DNA of 64,000 bases from MAG-120531 sp038125995 (GTDB lineage Bacteria; Bacteroidota; Bacteroidia; Flavobacteriales; Flavobacteriaceae). The stretch spans positions 1 to 64,000 of the forward strand of contig JAYPEX010000008.1 in NCBI GenBank assembly GCA_038125995.1. The letters run 5' to 3'. The notes under the pieces are model-generated. The model ran no database searches, was not told where the DNA came from, and saw nothing but the letters and a program-made list of their open reading frames with translations. Of this stretch, positions 49,535-58,534 are shown piece by piece (the stretch's first letter is position 1; every line of letters begins with the position of its first letter). The translations under genes were made by a program, and so were the position numbers.

Positions 49535-50407
49535 TTATTTTAGAGTTACAGAAGCTGTTCCTAACAGTCTTAAGTTATCGTCATAAGCATTAACCATATA
49601 GTTTCCTTTTGCAAAAGAATCTCCTTTGATGTAATTACATACATCAATTGTCATGTTCTCATAGTTGAACTCAGACTTTTTAGAGTAGTTGATTGAAGCT
49701 CCTTCAGAGTTAGATGCAGATTGGCTGTTCATAACAGTTCCAGAAGCATCAATTACTTCAATATAAAAGGTACGTCCACCCGTATTAGCAATTGCGTTTT
49801 CAGCAACAGTAAAACAAACTTGTAAAGCATCAGCAGCAGCACCTCTTTTTGTTGTTTTGTAAGAACCGTTAGAACGTTCTTTAACAGCAGAAACATCGTA
49901 TGAGCTTAAGTTTAAAGCAGAACCTCTTTTTACAGCTTCAGCTAATTTAAGGTTGTTGGCTAATAACTCTTCATTAGCATCAGTTTGTTTTTGTAACGTT
50001 TCTAAAGTAGCATCACGCTCTTGAGTTAACTTTGCATTTGCTGCTTCTAATTCAGCAACCTTAGCTAATAATTCATCTTTTTGCTTTCTCAATACATAGT
50101 AACGAGATCTAAATTTAGTAAGAGAAGCAACGTCTGCGTTCAATCCAGAAATCGAATCTACATATTTAGCGATTTCGTCTTTAGCGTTGTTTAACTCTTG
50201 GCTTAAAGAGGCATTTTCACTGGAAAGTTGGTCGTAATCAGATTTTAAACTGTTAAGATCTTTAATTACCAACTCTTTTTCTTCTGTTAATCTAGCTTCA
50301 GTGCTTTGCTTTGTTACAAATAAAGCGATTGATAAAATCACAAATAAAGCTAAAACAACACCTAAAATTGTTGTCGTCTTTTTTGAATTGTTTGTTCCGT
50401 TTGACAT
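49535..50407 (-). CDS. Membrane-anchored coiled-coil protein of unknown function
   Basis: 290 residues. Short cytoplasmic N-terminus, one transmembrane helix at about 12-32, then a long coiled coil (about 35-165) and a compact C-terminal domain (about 180-290) with two cysteines and strands (FYIEVIDASGTVMNSQ). I recall similar proteins in Flavobacteriaceae, sometimes misnamed chromosome-partition proteins; no ParA or SMC ATPase motif is present. The extracytoplasmic coiled coil and terminal domain suggest a periplasmic scaffolding role. Single-gene unit with a -7 element 53 nt upstream. Confidence 0.8.
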   Translation of the reverse strand: MSNGTNNSKKTTTILGVVLALFVILSIALFVTKQSTEARLTEEKELVIKDLNSLKSDYDQLSSENASLSQELNNAKDEIAKYVDSISGLNADVASLTKFRSRYYVLRKQKDELLAKVAELEAANAKLTQERDATLETLQKQTDANEELLANNLKLAEAVKRGSALNLSSYDVSAVKERSNGSYKTTKRGAAADALQVCFTVAENAIANTGGRTFYIEVIDASGTVMNSQSASNSEGASINYSKKSEFNYENMTIDVCNYIKGDSFAKGNYMVNAYDDNLRLLGTASVTLK

Positions 50408-50459
50408 AGTATTAATAATATAATTAGATTTAATTGAGTTTTTCTTTACAATTTAAAGG

Positions 50460-50467
50460 CAAAAATA
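50460..50467 (-). promoter_or_regulatory. Promoter -7 element of the coiled-coil gene
   Basis: TATTTTTG on the minus strand, 53 nt before the ATG at 50407. No TTG at the expected spacing. The rest of the 293-nt gap to the MBL start is AT-rich; apart from the MBL promoter element I see nothing else in it. Confidence 0.45.
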
Positions 50468-50623
50468 ATATTTATAATCCGATAATTAAAATATTGAGCA
50501 TCAATATGAAACTCTTTTGTCTATAATTATTGTGTTTTTTGTTTATAATTTATTGTGTTTTTATTGCTATATGTTGAAAATCAATTAGTTAAATTAAATG
50601 TATTCAAAATATTATCAGTGCGT

Positions 50624-50631
50624 TATTTTTG
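50624..50631 (+). promoter_or_regulatory. Promoter -7 element of the MBL gene
   Basis: TATTTTTG on the plus strand. The ATG at 50701 is about 69 nt downstream; an in-frame TTG at 50629 is the end of this box and not a start. Confidence 0.5.
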
Positions 50632-50700
50632 TTATTTTTTGAAAAAAAACTAATTTTAGTAGGATTACCTCAAGGTTTTTATATTAAAAATACTCAAAAC

Positions 50701-51459
50701 ATGATTTATTGTAAAAAAATAGCATCTTTCACAAAAGTAATATGGTTTTCATTCACACTTTTATTGAGCGTTGATGGCTTTGCTCAAAACTTCAATTCCA
50801 GGGGAATAGAACTGATTCCTCTCGAACACGCTAGCTTGCTTTTGAAGAGTAAAAAGCTAACTATAGCTGTCGACCCAACAGGATCGCATCAACAATATGA
50901 TCAAAGAATAGATCTTATACTCATTACAGATATACACGGAGATCACTTTGATAAAAAGGTACTCAAAACTATAATCGGTTCAAATACGACCATTTTAGCT
51001 CCAAAAGCAGTTTACGATCAAATGGATAAAGCACTACAATCAAAAACTTTAGTGTTGAATAATGGCGAAGACTTCAACTTTCGAAGAGTCATTATTGAAG
51101 CCATTCCTATGTATAACTTAAGAGAAGAGGCTCTTAATTTTCATTCAAAAGGTAGAGGTAATGGATATGTGGTTTCAATGGATAAACAACGTATCTATAT
51201 CTCGGGCGATACAGAAGATATTCCTGAAATGAGAACCTTGAAAAATATTGATATTGCTCTTGTGTGTATGAACCTACCCTACACGATGACGGAGACCTCT
51301 GCTGCATCAGCTGTAATGGAATTTAAACCCAAAGTGGTTATGCCTTATCACTTTAGAGGAAGACCAAAGGTTAGCGATATCGATGTATTTGAATCCCTGA
51401 TTACGGATTCATCGATTGAGGTCGTTCGATTGGATTGGTATCCCAATGAAGATTACTAG
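50701..51459 (+). CDS. Secreted MBL-fold hydrolase (UlaG-like)
   Basis: 252 residues from ATG 50701, signal peptide ending around DGFAQ (residue 29). Metal motif DIHGDHFD (HxxDH, ITDIHGDHF, around 80), SGDTEDIPEM (aspartate ligand) and MPYHFRGR (histidine). The UlaG-type group cleaves lactones or phosphoesters; here the signal peptide places it in the periplasm, substrate unknown. The upstream in-frame TTG at 50629 is rejected because it is in the promoter. Stop interlocks with ettA (CTAG). Confidence 0.83.
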   Translation: MIYCKKIASFTKVIWFSFTLLLSVDGFAQNFNSRGIELIPLEHASLLLKSKKLTIAVDPTGSHQQYDQRIDLILITDIHGDHFDKKVLKTIIGSNTTILAPKAVYDQMDKALQSKTLVLNNGEDFNFRRVIIEAIPMYNLREEALNFHSKGRGNGYVVSMDKQRIYISGDTEDIPEMRTLKNIDIALVCMNLPYTMTETSAASAVMEFKPKVVMPYHFRGRPKVSDIDVFESLITDSSIEVVRLDWYPNEDY

Positions 51460-53150
51460 TCTCTAGTCAGTTTTTTGTATTTGATTCGAGTCGGCATGAT
51501 TTCACCTCCGAGACGTTTCTTTTTATTTTCCTCGTAATCACTAAAAGACCCTTCAAAGAAATACACCTTTGAATCACCTTCAAACGCTAGTATATGAGTA
51601 CAAATACGATCTAAAAACCAACGGTCGTGAGAAATAATCACCGCACATCCTGCAAAGTTTTCTAAACCTTCTTCTAAAGCACGAAGGGTATTTACATCTA
51701 AATCGTTTGTAGGCTCATCGAGTAATAGAACATTTCCTTCTTCTTTGAGCGTCATTGCTAAATGCAGTCTATTTCGTTCTCCCCCAGAAAGAAGTGACAC
51801 TTTTTTATTTTGCTCACTTCCTGAAAAGTTAAAACGACTAAGGTAAGCCCTTGAATTCACTTGTCTACCCCCCATCATGATGAGTTCTTGTTTATCGCTA
51901 AAGTTCTCCCAAATCGTCTTTTCAGGATCGATATTACTGTGCGATTGATCGACATAGGCAATTTTAGCTGTCTCGCCCACACTAAAGCTTCCAGAATCTG
52001 GAGTTTCTTCTCCCATGATCATTTTAAAGATGGTCGTCTTACCTGCACCATTGGGTCCAATAATCCCAACAATACCCGCCTGTGGTAAATTAAAGTTGAG
52101 ATCTTCGTAAAGCAATTTATCATCAAAAGCCTTTGCTATGTTTTTGGCCTCAATAACATGAGTTCCCAATCGAGGACCATTTGGAATATAGATCTCTAGT
52201 TTTTCGTCGAGTTGTTTTTGATCTTGACTCATCAACTTTTCATAGTTGTTCAAACGAGCCTTTTGTTTAGCGTGTCTACCCTTGGTCCCTTGTCTAACCC
52301 ATTCCAACTCTCGCTCCAAGGTCTTCTGACGTTTTGAAGCCGTTTTGTTTTCTTGAGCCAAACGCTTGGATTTTTGATCCAACCAGCTCGAATAGTTTCC
52401 TTTCCATGGAATTCCTTCACCTCGATCTAATTCAAGTATCCAACCTGCAACATTGTCCAGAAAGTAACGGTCGTGTGTTACAGCGATCACCGTTCCTTTA
52501 TACGAGGCTAAATGATGTTCCAACCAATGCACAGATTCAGCGTCCAAATGGTTGGTAGGCTCATCCAAAAGCAAGATATCTGGTTCTTGGAGAAGCAATC
52601 TGCACAAGGCAACTCTTCTGCGTTCTCCTCCAGAAAGAACACCAATCTTTTTATCTGCTTCTGGAGTTCTAAGAGCATCCATTGCAATATCTAATTTAGT
52701 GTCAATTTCCCAAGCATTGGTAGCGTCAATCTGATCTTGAAGCGCTGCCTGACGATCCATCAATTTCTGCATCTTATCAGGGTCTTCATATACTTCCGGA
52801 AGGCCAAATTGATCGTTAATACTATTGTATTCATCTAAAATAGCCATCGTATCAGCAACTCCTTCTTTTACAACATCAATCACCGTCTTATCATTGTCTA
52901 ACTGAGGATCTTGTTCCAAATAACCAACCTTGTAACCTGGAGAAAAAACAACGTCCCCCTGAAAATTAGTGTCGACACCAGCGATAATTTTGAGCAAGGT
53001 CGATTTTCCTGAACCATTGAGACCCAAGATTCCAATTTTAGCTCCATAAAAGAAGCTTAAATAGATATTTTTTAAAACAGGAGTATTACTACTTTTGAAT
53101 GTCTTGGTCACACCAGACATTGAAAAGATTACTTTTTTATCGTCAGACAT
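51456..53150 (-). CDS. ettA: Energy-dependent translational throttle protein EttA (ABC-F)
   Basis: 564 residues. Two ABC-F ATPase modules: Walker A GLNGSGKSTLLK (about 39) and GPNGAGKTTIFK (about 355), signatures LSGGERRRVALC and LSGGERNRLHLA, with the arm/linker of the EttA type (WHLEHHLASY, KGRHAKQKARLNNYEKLMSQ). It binds the ribosomal E site and gates entry into elongation by ATP/ADP level. Full-length. Starts 22 nt after the small CAL67264-like gene, so they are probably co-transcribed. Confidence 0.95.
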   Translation of the reverse strand: MSDDKKVIFSMSGVTKTFKSSNTPVLKNIYLSFFYGAKIGILGLNGSGKSTLLKIIAGVDTNFQGDVVFSPGYKVGYLEQDPQLDNDKTVIDVVKEGVADTMAILDEYNSINDQFGLPEVYEDPDKMQKLMDRQAALQDQIDATNAWEIDTKLDIAMDALRTPEADKKIGVLSGGERRRVALCRLLLQEPDILLLDEPTNHLDAESVHWLEHHLASYKGTVIAVTHDRYFLDNVAGWILELDRGEGIPWKGNYSSWLDQKSKRLAQENKTASKRQKTLERELEWVRQGTKGRHAKQKARLNNYEKLMSQDQKQLDEKLEIYIPNGPRLGTHVIEAKNIAKAFDDKLLYEDLNFNLPQAGIVGIIGPNGAGKTTIFKMIMGEETPDSGSFSVGETAKIAYVDQSHSNIDPEKTIWENFSDKQELIMMGGRQVNSRAYLSRFNFSGSEQNKKVSLLSGGERNRLHLAMTLKEEGNVLLLDEPTNDLDVNTLRALEEGLENFAGCAVIISHDRWFLDRICTHILAFEGDSKVYFFEGSFSDYEENKKKRLGGEIMPTRIKYKKLTRD

Positions 53151-53172
53151 AAATTTGAATCACTATATATAA

Positions 53173-53349
53173 TTAAACTCTTCCCTTAAGCGCATTAAAC
53201 ACCCATGCATTAGCAAAGAAACCTAATGAGACAGCACCGAATCCCCATCCGGCAATCTCATCATATTTGAAAATAGCTAAAGCAGCCAACAACAACCCCA
53301 TAAAGATCATTATAAATGTAGCCCAGGCTAATACAGTATTTTTATTCAT
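53173..53349 (-). CDS. 58-residue CAL67264-family membrane protein
   Basis: ATG 53349 to TAA 53173. MNKNTVLAWATFIMIFMGLLLAALAIFKYDEIAGWGFGAVSLGFFANAW... has two membrane helices and a short charged end (NALKGRV). It resembles a small protein family I know from Flavobacteriaceae as CAL67264, function unknown. It lies 22 nt upstream of ettA on the same strand, so it may be expressed with it. Confidence 0.82.
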   Translation of the reverse strand: MNKNTVLAWATFIMIFMGLLLAALAIFKYDEIAGWGFGAVSLGFFANAWVFNALKGRV

Positions 53350-53425
53350 TTGAATGTCGTTTTTGTATGTTTGTTTGATCTAGCAAATATCGCAATAAAA
53401 ATAAGAGTAAAATATAATTTCTATC

Positions 53426-54397
53426 TTAAAATTCAATAGCTGCATCAGCTCTGATATCATCCAATAGACCTATGAGATCCAAAGTATTTTGATGAGACCA
53501 AAGAATAGACTCGCATTGATTGTTAATTAGACAACGGTGTACTTCTTCTATTTCATAAGAAAAACCATTTCCTTTAATGTCGTGTTCAATGGTTTGAGAA
53601 CCATCGCTAGTGTATTGATGATAGCGAGTCGGCTCATGCCATCTCGTATCAATATCAATTCTACCCTTGGTTCCTGAAATTTGAGCAGTACAATCGGTTT
53701 CACTTACAAAACCACTGTAGAGAACAGCCTGTGCATTGTCGTAATCAAAAATCATTGAAATTTGAACTTCTGCACCTGTTTTGTAAAACTTAGGAATCGA
53801 CTTGATTTTATTCGGTTTTCCAAGCATTAAATAAGCTAAAAATACTGGGTAAATTCCAATATCAAGAAGTGATCCTCCACCAAGACTTGTATTGAGCACT
53901 CTTGAATCATCAGGGCGATTTAGAGCAAAGAAACCAAAATCTGCTTTGAGGTATTTAAGTTCTCCAAAAGTTCCCGATTGAACTTTATCATAGACTTCTT
54001 GGATCAAAGGATTGAATCGAGACCAAAGTCCCTCCATATAAAATAATCCTTTCTTTTTTGAAAGCTCTAAAACCTCTTCGATTTCAGCCTTGTTCATAGC
54101 CGAAGGTTTTTCGCTTAACACTGCTTTTCCGGCCAATAGAGCAGCTTTACTCAATTTTGCATGATGATTATGGGGGGTCGCTATATATACGATATCGACA
54201 TTCGGATCATTTAATAATTGATCGTAATTGTCATAAAAGTGATCCACATGAAATTTATCTGCAAATACCTTAGATCGTTCTAATGACCTTGATGCTACAG
54301 CTGTAATTTGAGCTTGATCTATTTGTATTAAATCCTTGGTGAATTTTTGTGCTATATTACCTAGACCGATAATTCCCCATCTAATTTTATCATTCAT
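53426..54397 (-). CDS. Gfo/Idh/MocA-family oxidoreductase
   Basis: 323 residues from ATG 54397 (MNDKIRWGIIGLGNIAQKF). N-terminal Rossmann loop GLGNIA, sugar-oxidoreductase motif EKPSAMN (lysine in SEKP, about 95) and IDIGIYPVFLAYL around 180. NAD(P)-dependent dehydrogenase of sugars, trans-dihydrodiols or related substrates; substrate not identifiable. The upstream ATG at 54412 and TTG at 54415 lie in or above the promoter and are unlikely starts. Confidence 0.86.
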   Translation of the reverse strand: MNDKIRWGIIGLGNIAQKFTKDLIQIDQAQITAVASRSLERSKVFADKFHVDHFYDNYDQLLNDPNVDIVYIATPHNHHAKLSKAALLAGKAVLSEKPSAMNKAEIEEVLELSKKKGLFYMEGLWSRFNPLIQEVYDKVQSGTFGELKYLKADFGFFALNRPDDSRVLNTSLGGGSLLDIGIYPVFLAYLMLGKPNKIKSIPKFYKTGAEVQISMIFDYDNAQAVLYSGFVSETDCTAQISGTKGRIDIDTRWHEPTRYHQYTSDGSQTIEHDIKGNGFSYEIEEVHRCLINNQCESILWSHQNTLDLIGLLDDIRADAAIEF

Positions 54398-54412
54398 AAA
54401 TTTTGTTTTCAT

Positions 54413-54420
54413 CAAAGTTA
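54413..54420 (-). promoter_or_regulatory. Promoter -7 element of the oxidoreductase gene
   Basis: TAACTTTG on the minus strand, 15 nt before the ATG at 54397. No -33 TTG at the expected spacing. Confidence 0.5.
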
Positions 54421-54460
54421 ATCAATATTCCTACGTATATTTATATCGAAATATAACTGT

Positions 54461-56089
54461 ATGGATTTAGAGTTTAATAAAAACGAAGACTTCAATAAAT
54501 TAGCACTGAGTAAACTTAAAAAAAAGTTACTCAAAGTATATCAAGGTGGTGGAAAAGACAAACTTGAAAAACAACGTTTAAAAGGTAAACTAACAGCTAG
54601 AGAGCGAATTGATTACCTTTTAGACTCCAATAGAAAATCAATAGAGATTGGAGCTTTTGCTGCTGATCAAATGTATTTAGAACACGGAGGGTGTCCTTCG
54701 GCTGGAGTCGTAGTTAAAATCGGTTATATTCAATCCAGACTCTGTGTTGTGGTTGCAAATGACGCCAGTGTTAAAGCTGGTGCATGGTTTCCGATGACAG
54801 CTAAAAAGAATTTGAGAGCTCAAGAAATAGCGATCGAAAACAAATTACCCATCATCTATTTAGTGGACTCTGCAGGTGTTTATTTACCGCTTCAGGATGA
54901 AATCTTTCCAGATAAAGAACACTTCGGCAGAATATTTAGAAATAATGCCGTAATGAGTTCTATAGGTATTACACAAATAGCAGCCATCATGGGTTCCTGT
55001 GTTGCTGGAGGTGCCTATTTACCAATTATGAGTGATGAGGCCATCATCGTCGATAAAACAGCCAGTATTTTTTTAGCAGGCTCTTATTTAGTAAAGGCAG
55101 CAATTGGAGAATCCATCGACAATGAAACTCTGGGTGGAGCTACAACCCACTGTGAAATCTCAGGAGTGACTGATTACAAAGCAAAAGATGACAAAGAGGC
55201 CCTTGAGATCATCAAACGAACCATCGATAAATTAGGAGCTCCTCAATATGCAGGCTTTAGTAGAATTAAATCTCTAGCTCCTGCATTAAATCAAGAAGAA
55301 TTGTATGGCAAGCTCCCTAAAGATCGTTCGACACCCTATGATATGATTGATCTCATCAAACGTCTGGTCGACGATTCGCAGTTTGATCAATACAAACAAG
55401 GTTATGGTAAAAGTATTCTAACTGGATATGCTCGTATTGATGGTTGGGCTGTTGGAATAGTTGCTAACCAACGAAAAGTTGTAAAAACTAAATTAGGAGA
55501 AATGCAATTTGGAGGGGTTATTTACTCAGATGCTGCTGACAAAGCTACCAGGTTTATTTCCAACTGTAACCAAAAGAAAATCCCACTAGTATTCTTACAA
55601 GATGTAACGGGTTTTATGGTTGGTTCTAAAAGCGAACACGGTGGAATTATTAAAGACGGCGCTAAAATGGTAAATGCCATAAGTAATTCAGTCGTTCCTA
55701 AATTTACAATTATTGTAGGTAACAGCTACGGTGCCGGAAACTACGCTATGTGCGGTAAAGCTTATGACCCAAGATTAATCGTTTCTTGGCCTACTTCAGC
55801 CCTTGCAGTGATGAGTGGTAATTCTGCTGCTAATGTCTTATTACAAATTGAAAAGCAGCGATTAAAAGCTCAAAACAAGAATATCGATCAACAAACTGAA
55901 AAAGTACTACTAGATAAAATCAAATCTGATTATCAGGAACAAATATCTCCCTATTACGCTGCAGCAAGACTTTGGACTGATGCCGTTATCGATCCTTTAA
56001 ATACAAGAAATTGGATTTCTATTGGAATAGAAGCTGCCAATCAGGCTCCAATTGAAAAAACTTATAATACTGGGGTTTTACAAGTTTAA
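54461..56089 (+). CDS. Acyl-CoA carboxylase beta (carboxyltransferase) subunit
   Basis: 542 residues of the methylcrotonyl/propionyl-CoA carboxylase type. It transfers CO2 from biotin to an acyl-CoA. Seen: the N-terminal KLTARERIDYLLD, LVDSAGVYLPLQDE, GSCVAGGAYLPIMSD and the second domain GVIYSDAADKATRFI, FLQDVTGFMVG, GNSYGAGNYAMCGKAYDPR. The arrangement fits MccB more than PccB, but I cannot separate them surely. No biotin carboxylase or biotin carrier gene is adjacent; it must be encoded elsewhere. Stop interlocks with the M24 gene (TTAA). Confidence 0.9.
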   Translation: MDLEFNKNEDFNKLALSKLKKKLLKVYQGGGKDKLEKQRLKGKLTARERIDYLLDSNRKSIEIGAFAADQMYLEHGGCPSAGVVVKIGYIQSRLCVVVANDASVKAGAWFPMTAKKNLRAQEIAIENKLPIIYLVDSAGVYLPLQDEIFPDKEHFGRIFRNNAVMSSIGITQIAAIMGSCVAGGAYLPIMSDEAIIVDKTASIFLAGSYLVKAAIGESIDNETLGGATTHCEISGVTDYKAKDDKEALEIIKRTIDKLGAPQYAGFSRIKSLAPALNQEELYGKLPKDRSTPYDMIDLIKRLVDDSQFDQYKQGYGKSILTGYARIDGWAVGIVANQRKVVKTKLGEMQFGGVIYSDAADKATRFISNCNQKKIPLVFLQDVTGFMVGSKSEHGGIIKDGAKMVNAISNSVVPKFTIIVGNSYGAGNYAMCGKAYDPRLIVSWPTSALAVMSGNSAANVLLQIEKQRLKAQNKNIDQQTEKVLLDKIKSDYQEQISPYYAAARLWTDAVIDPLNTRNWISIGIEAANQAPIEKTYNTGVLQV

Positions 56090-57435
56090 TTTGAAATATG
56101 TGAAGAATTAGCGCCCACTAAAAGAAGTTCTTTTTGACGGCCGTTGATATATCTGAAGCCCTCTTTACCAAAATAACCGTTTTCTTCGAGCATCACTCTA
56201 ATGGTTCTGTTCCACTCAGGTATCTCAACAGTCGTATTTAGTTCTATGGAATAAACTGTCGCTGATCTCATTGGGTAGGCTGTTCCATCTTCAGTAGTTA
56301 CTCCATTCTGAGCATCCCACATCCCTATTGTTGTCCCTGAGGAGTGACCATAGAGACCTAATGGATGAGTGTAGATGGAAGGCTTTAACTCGTTTTCTTT
56401 AGCTTGAGCTAAAGATGCTTTTAAAATATCATTTCCCAAGGCTCCAACTTTAAAATTTGAAGTGAGGATATCTTGAAGTTGATTTCCTTTTTTTAAGGCC
56501 TCTACTAAATAATCTGGAGCACTAACCTCACCTGGTTTTAGAACGTATGCCAATTCTTGGATGTCGGTATTCAATCTCAAATAAGTAATTCCAAAATCAC
56601 AGTGTAACAAATCTCCAGGCTGAATCACTTCATCATCTGGTCTTCCTGAAAAGGAATACAAATGAGATACCAACTTCTCTTCAGAGCGTTGTATATCTAC
56701 AGTTGGGTGAAACCAGGTATCCAATCCTAAATCGATCACCTTTTGTCTTAAAAACCACTCTAAATCAGAGGTAGTGGTAACTCCAATAGTGATCTGTTTT
56801 GAAGAAAAAGCCTCTTCAATGATTGAATGAGTGATTTCAACTAATTGAGAATAGAGTTTCATTTCTAAAGGAGTTCTAGTCTCAATCCATCGAACTGCAA
56901 GGGGTTGGGATGAAATAATTCGATTCTTATATTTCTTAGGTAAATTACCCATAAACTCATGATAATCAGTCTTATCCAATCCATCACAAATATTGAAATC
57001 TCTTGAGTAATTCAGAGCAATTTTAGTGGGATTACGTTCCTTTATAAGCTCCATTAATCGCTTCCATTGATCTGGTTGTTGCTCTTTATCCCATGCTGAT
57101 TGTATCGATTTACCAACAGCATATCGAGCAACGGCTAATTTATCAATACGATTCGAAGCCTTGTCCCTGTAAAATACTAAAATAGTTCTCCTTCTCGCAT
57201 GTAACCAATTTGCAGGCAACATTGTATTTAATACGGGATCTTCATTGTATTCTCTTGAAATAAGAACCCACATATCAATATTGGTCTCATCCATAAGCGC
57301 AGGAAGAAGATTGTTCAATCGATCTTCCAAAACAGAGTCAATTACTTCAGCTTGATCTCTTACACTGAGTATTTGTTGACTGTAAGTATACCAACTTAAA
57401 CAAACCAGAAATGTGAATGCAAATTTCTTTAACAT
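56086..57435 (-). CDS. Secreted M24-family metallopeptidase
   Basis: 449 residues from ATG 57435, signal peptide ending around YTYSQ (about residue 19). The metal ligands of the pita-bread fold are present: aspartates in LLHCDFGIT and NTDIQELAY, histidine in GLYGHSSG, glutamates in YSIELNT and MLEENGYF. Creatinase/prolidase-like aminopeptidase of the periplasm; specificity unknown. Starts 1 nt after the menE stop, so it probably rides on the menaquinone operon. An upstream extension of 37 residues overlaps menE and lacks a signal; I reject it. Confidence 0.87.
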   Translation of the reverse strand: MLKKFAFTFLVCLSWYTYSQQILSVRDQAEVIDSVLEDRLNNLLPALMDETNIDMWVLISREYNEDPVLNTMLPANWLHARRRTILVFYRDKASNRIDKLAVARYAVGKSIQSAWDKEQQPDQWKRLMELIKERNPTKIALNYSRDFNICDGLDKTDYHEFMGNLPKKYKNRIISSQPLAVRWIETRTPLEMKLYSQLVEITHSIIEEAFSSKQITIGVTTTSDLEWFLRQKVIDLGLDTWFHPTVDIQRSEEKLVSHLYSFSGRPDDEVIQPGDLLHCDFGITYLRLNTDIQELAYVLKPGEVSAPDYLVEALKKGNQLQDILTSNFKVGALGNDILKASLAQAKENELKPSIYTHPLGLYGHSSGTTIGMWDAQNGVTTEDGTAYPMRSATVYSIELNTTVEIPEWNRTIRVMLEENGYFGKEGFRYINGRQKELLLVGANSSHISN

Positions 57436-57436
57436 C

Positions 57437-58534
57437 TTAATGAAGGTTGTATTTATTAACTGTTTTTTCTCTTCTAAGCTTACCATTTGAAGTGTACACA
57501 AAAGGTCCCGTTTGAATGAGTTCCTTTGGTATGTGATATTTTTCAACAGTAACAGATGAGGAAATTTGATCTAAAAGATCATCCTCTTGTTTGTCTTCTG
57601 TAATCAGTGTTAATTTCTGTCCTAAGGTTTTATCTTCTATACCGTATAAGAAGAAATTTCCTTTGACTAAATGTTTAATTTTCTTTTCGACATTTTCAGG
57701 AATTATTTTAACTCCGCCTGAATTGACTAAATAATCGATTCTTCCCAACCATGTAAATGAAAAGTCGTGATTAATAGTTACCAAATCATTCGTAGTCAAT
57801 TGGCCATCGAATAATACTGGAGCAGTTATTTGCAAACAACCTCGATCATCAGAACTAATTTTAACCCCTTTTACAGTCATAAATTTCTTCTCTTTAAGGC
57901 TATCTTTTAAAAGTGGGCGAACAGCGATATGAGAAAGTGTTTCTGTCATACCAAAAGTTTGATACGCGCTTGTTTTATATGGGTCAATCGATTCCACGAT
58001 ACGCAATTCTAATTCTTCTGATATAGGTGCTCCACCTATAATAATCATGGAGATCAAATCCAATTTATCTAGTGAATTTTCAACCTGTAAAGGAATCATA
58101 GCACAGAATTCTACGCGTTCTTTGAGCTTTTGAATAGGCTTTGAAGTCGGTTCTACAAATTGTATGTTTAATCCTAATACCATCGCTCTTACAAGCATCA
58201 TCTTACCAGCTATATATTCACAGGGAAGACAGTGGAGTACTTTTGAATTTGGACTTAAATTAAAATAATCTGCAGTAGCTAATGCTGATCCGTACATCGC
58301 AGCCTTTTTGACATGCATGATTTTTGGTTCGCCAGTAGTACCTGAGGTTTTCACTTTCACAGTGTCTCGATCCGAGAGCCAATCTAGGAGAAACAAACCG
58401 ATTTCCTTTTCGAATGCTTCCCCTTCTTTAATATAGCTATAAGATACTTTACTGAGCTGTTCCTTTGAAATACTTATTCCGTCAATTGAAAAACTTGGGT
58501 GTACCAGCCTTAATTCTTGCTTTAATTCTTCCAT
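57437..58534 (-). CDS. menE: O-succinylbenzoate-CoA ligase, short form
   Basis: 365 residues. Adenylate-forming enzyme activating o-succinylbenzoate with CoA in menaquinone synthesis. The P-loop-like VKTSGTTGEPKIMH (about 60) and YQTFGMTETLSHIAV, plus the late hinge WLGRIDYLVNSGGVKIIPE, are typical of the family. It is shorter than the usual 450-490 residues, mainly in the N-terminal domain. Neighbours menC, menA, menD confirm the role. Its start overlaps the CPBP stop by 1 nt. Confidence 0.9.
   Translation of the reverse strand: MEELKQELRLVHPSFSIDGISISKEQLSKVSYSYIKEGEAFEKEIGLFLLDWLSDRDTVKVKTSGTTGEPKIMHVKKAAMYGSALATADYFNLSPNSKVLHCLPCEYIAGKMMLVRAMVLGLNIQFVEPTSKPIQKLKERVEFCAMIPLQVENSLDKLDLISMIIIGGAPISEELELRIVESIDPYKTSAYQTFGMTETLSHIAVRPLLKDSLKEKKFMTVKGVKISSDDRGCLQITAPVLFDGQLTTNDLVTINHDFSFTWLGRIDYLVNSGGVKIIPENVEKKIKHLVKGNFFLYGIEDKTLGQKLTLITEDKQEDDLLDQISSSVTVEKYHIPKELIQTGPFVYTSNGKLRREKTVNKYNLH

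Noticed and set aside
56086..57546. N-terminal extension of the M24 peptidase to 57546
   Set aside because: It overlaps menE by about 110 nt and hides the signal peptide that starts at 57435.
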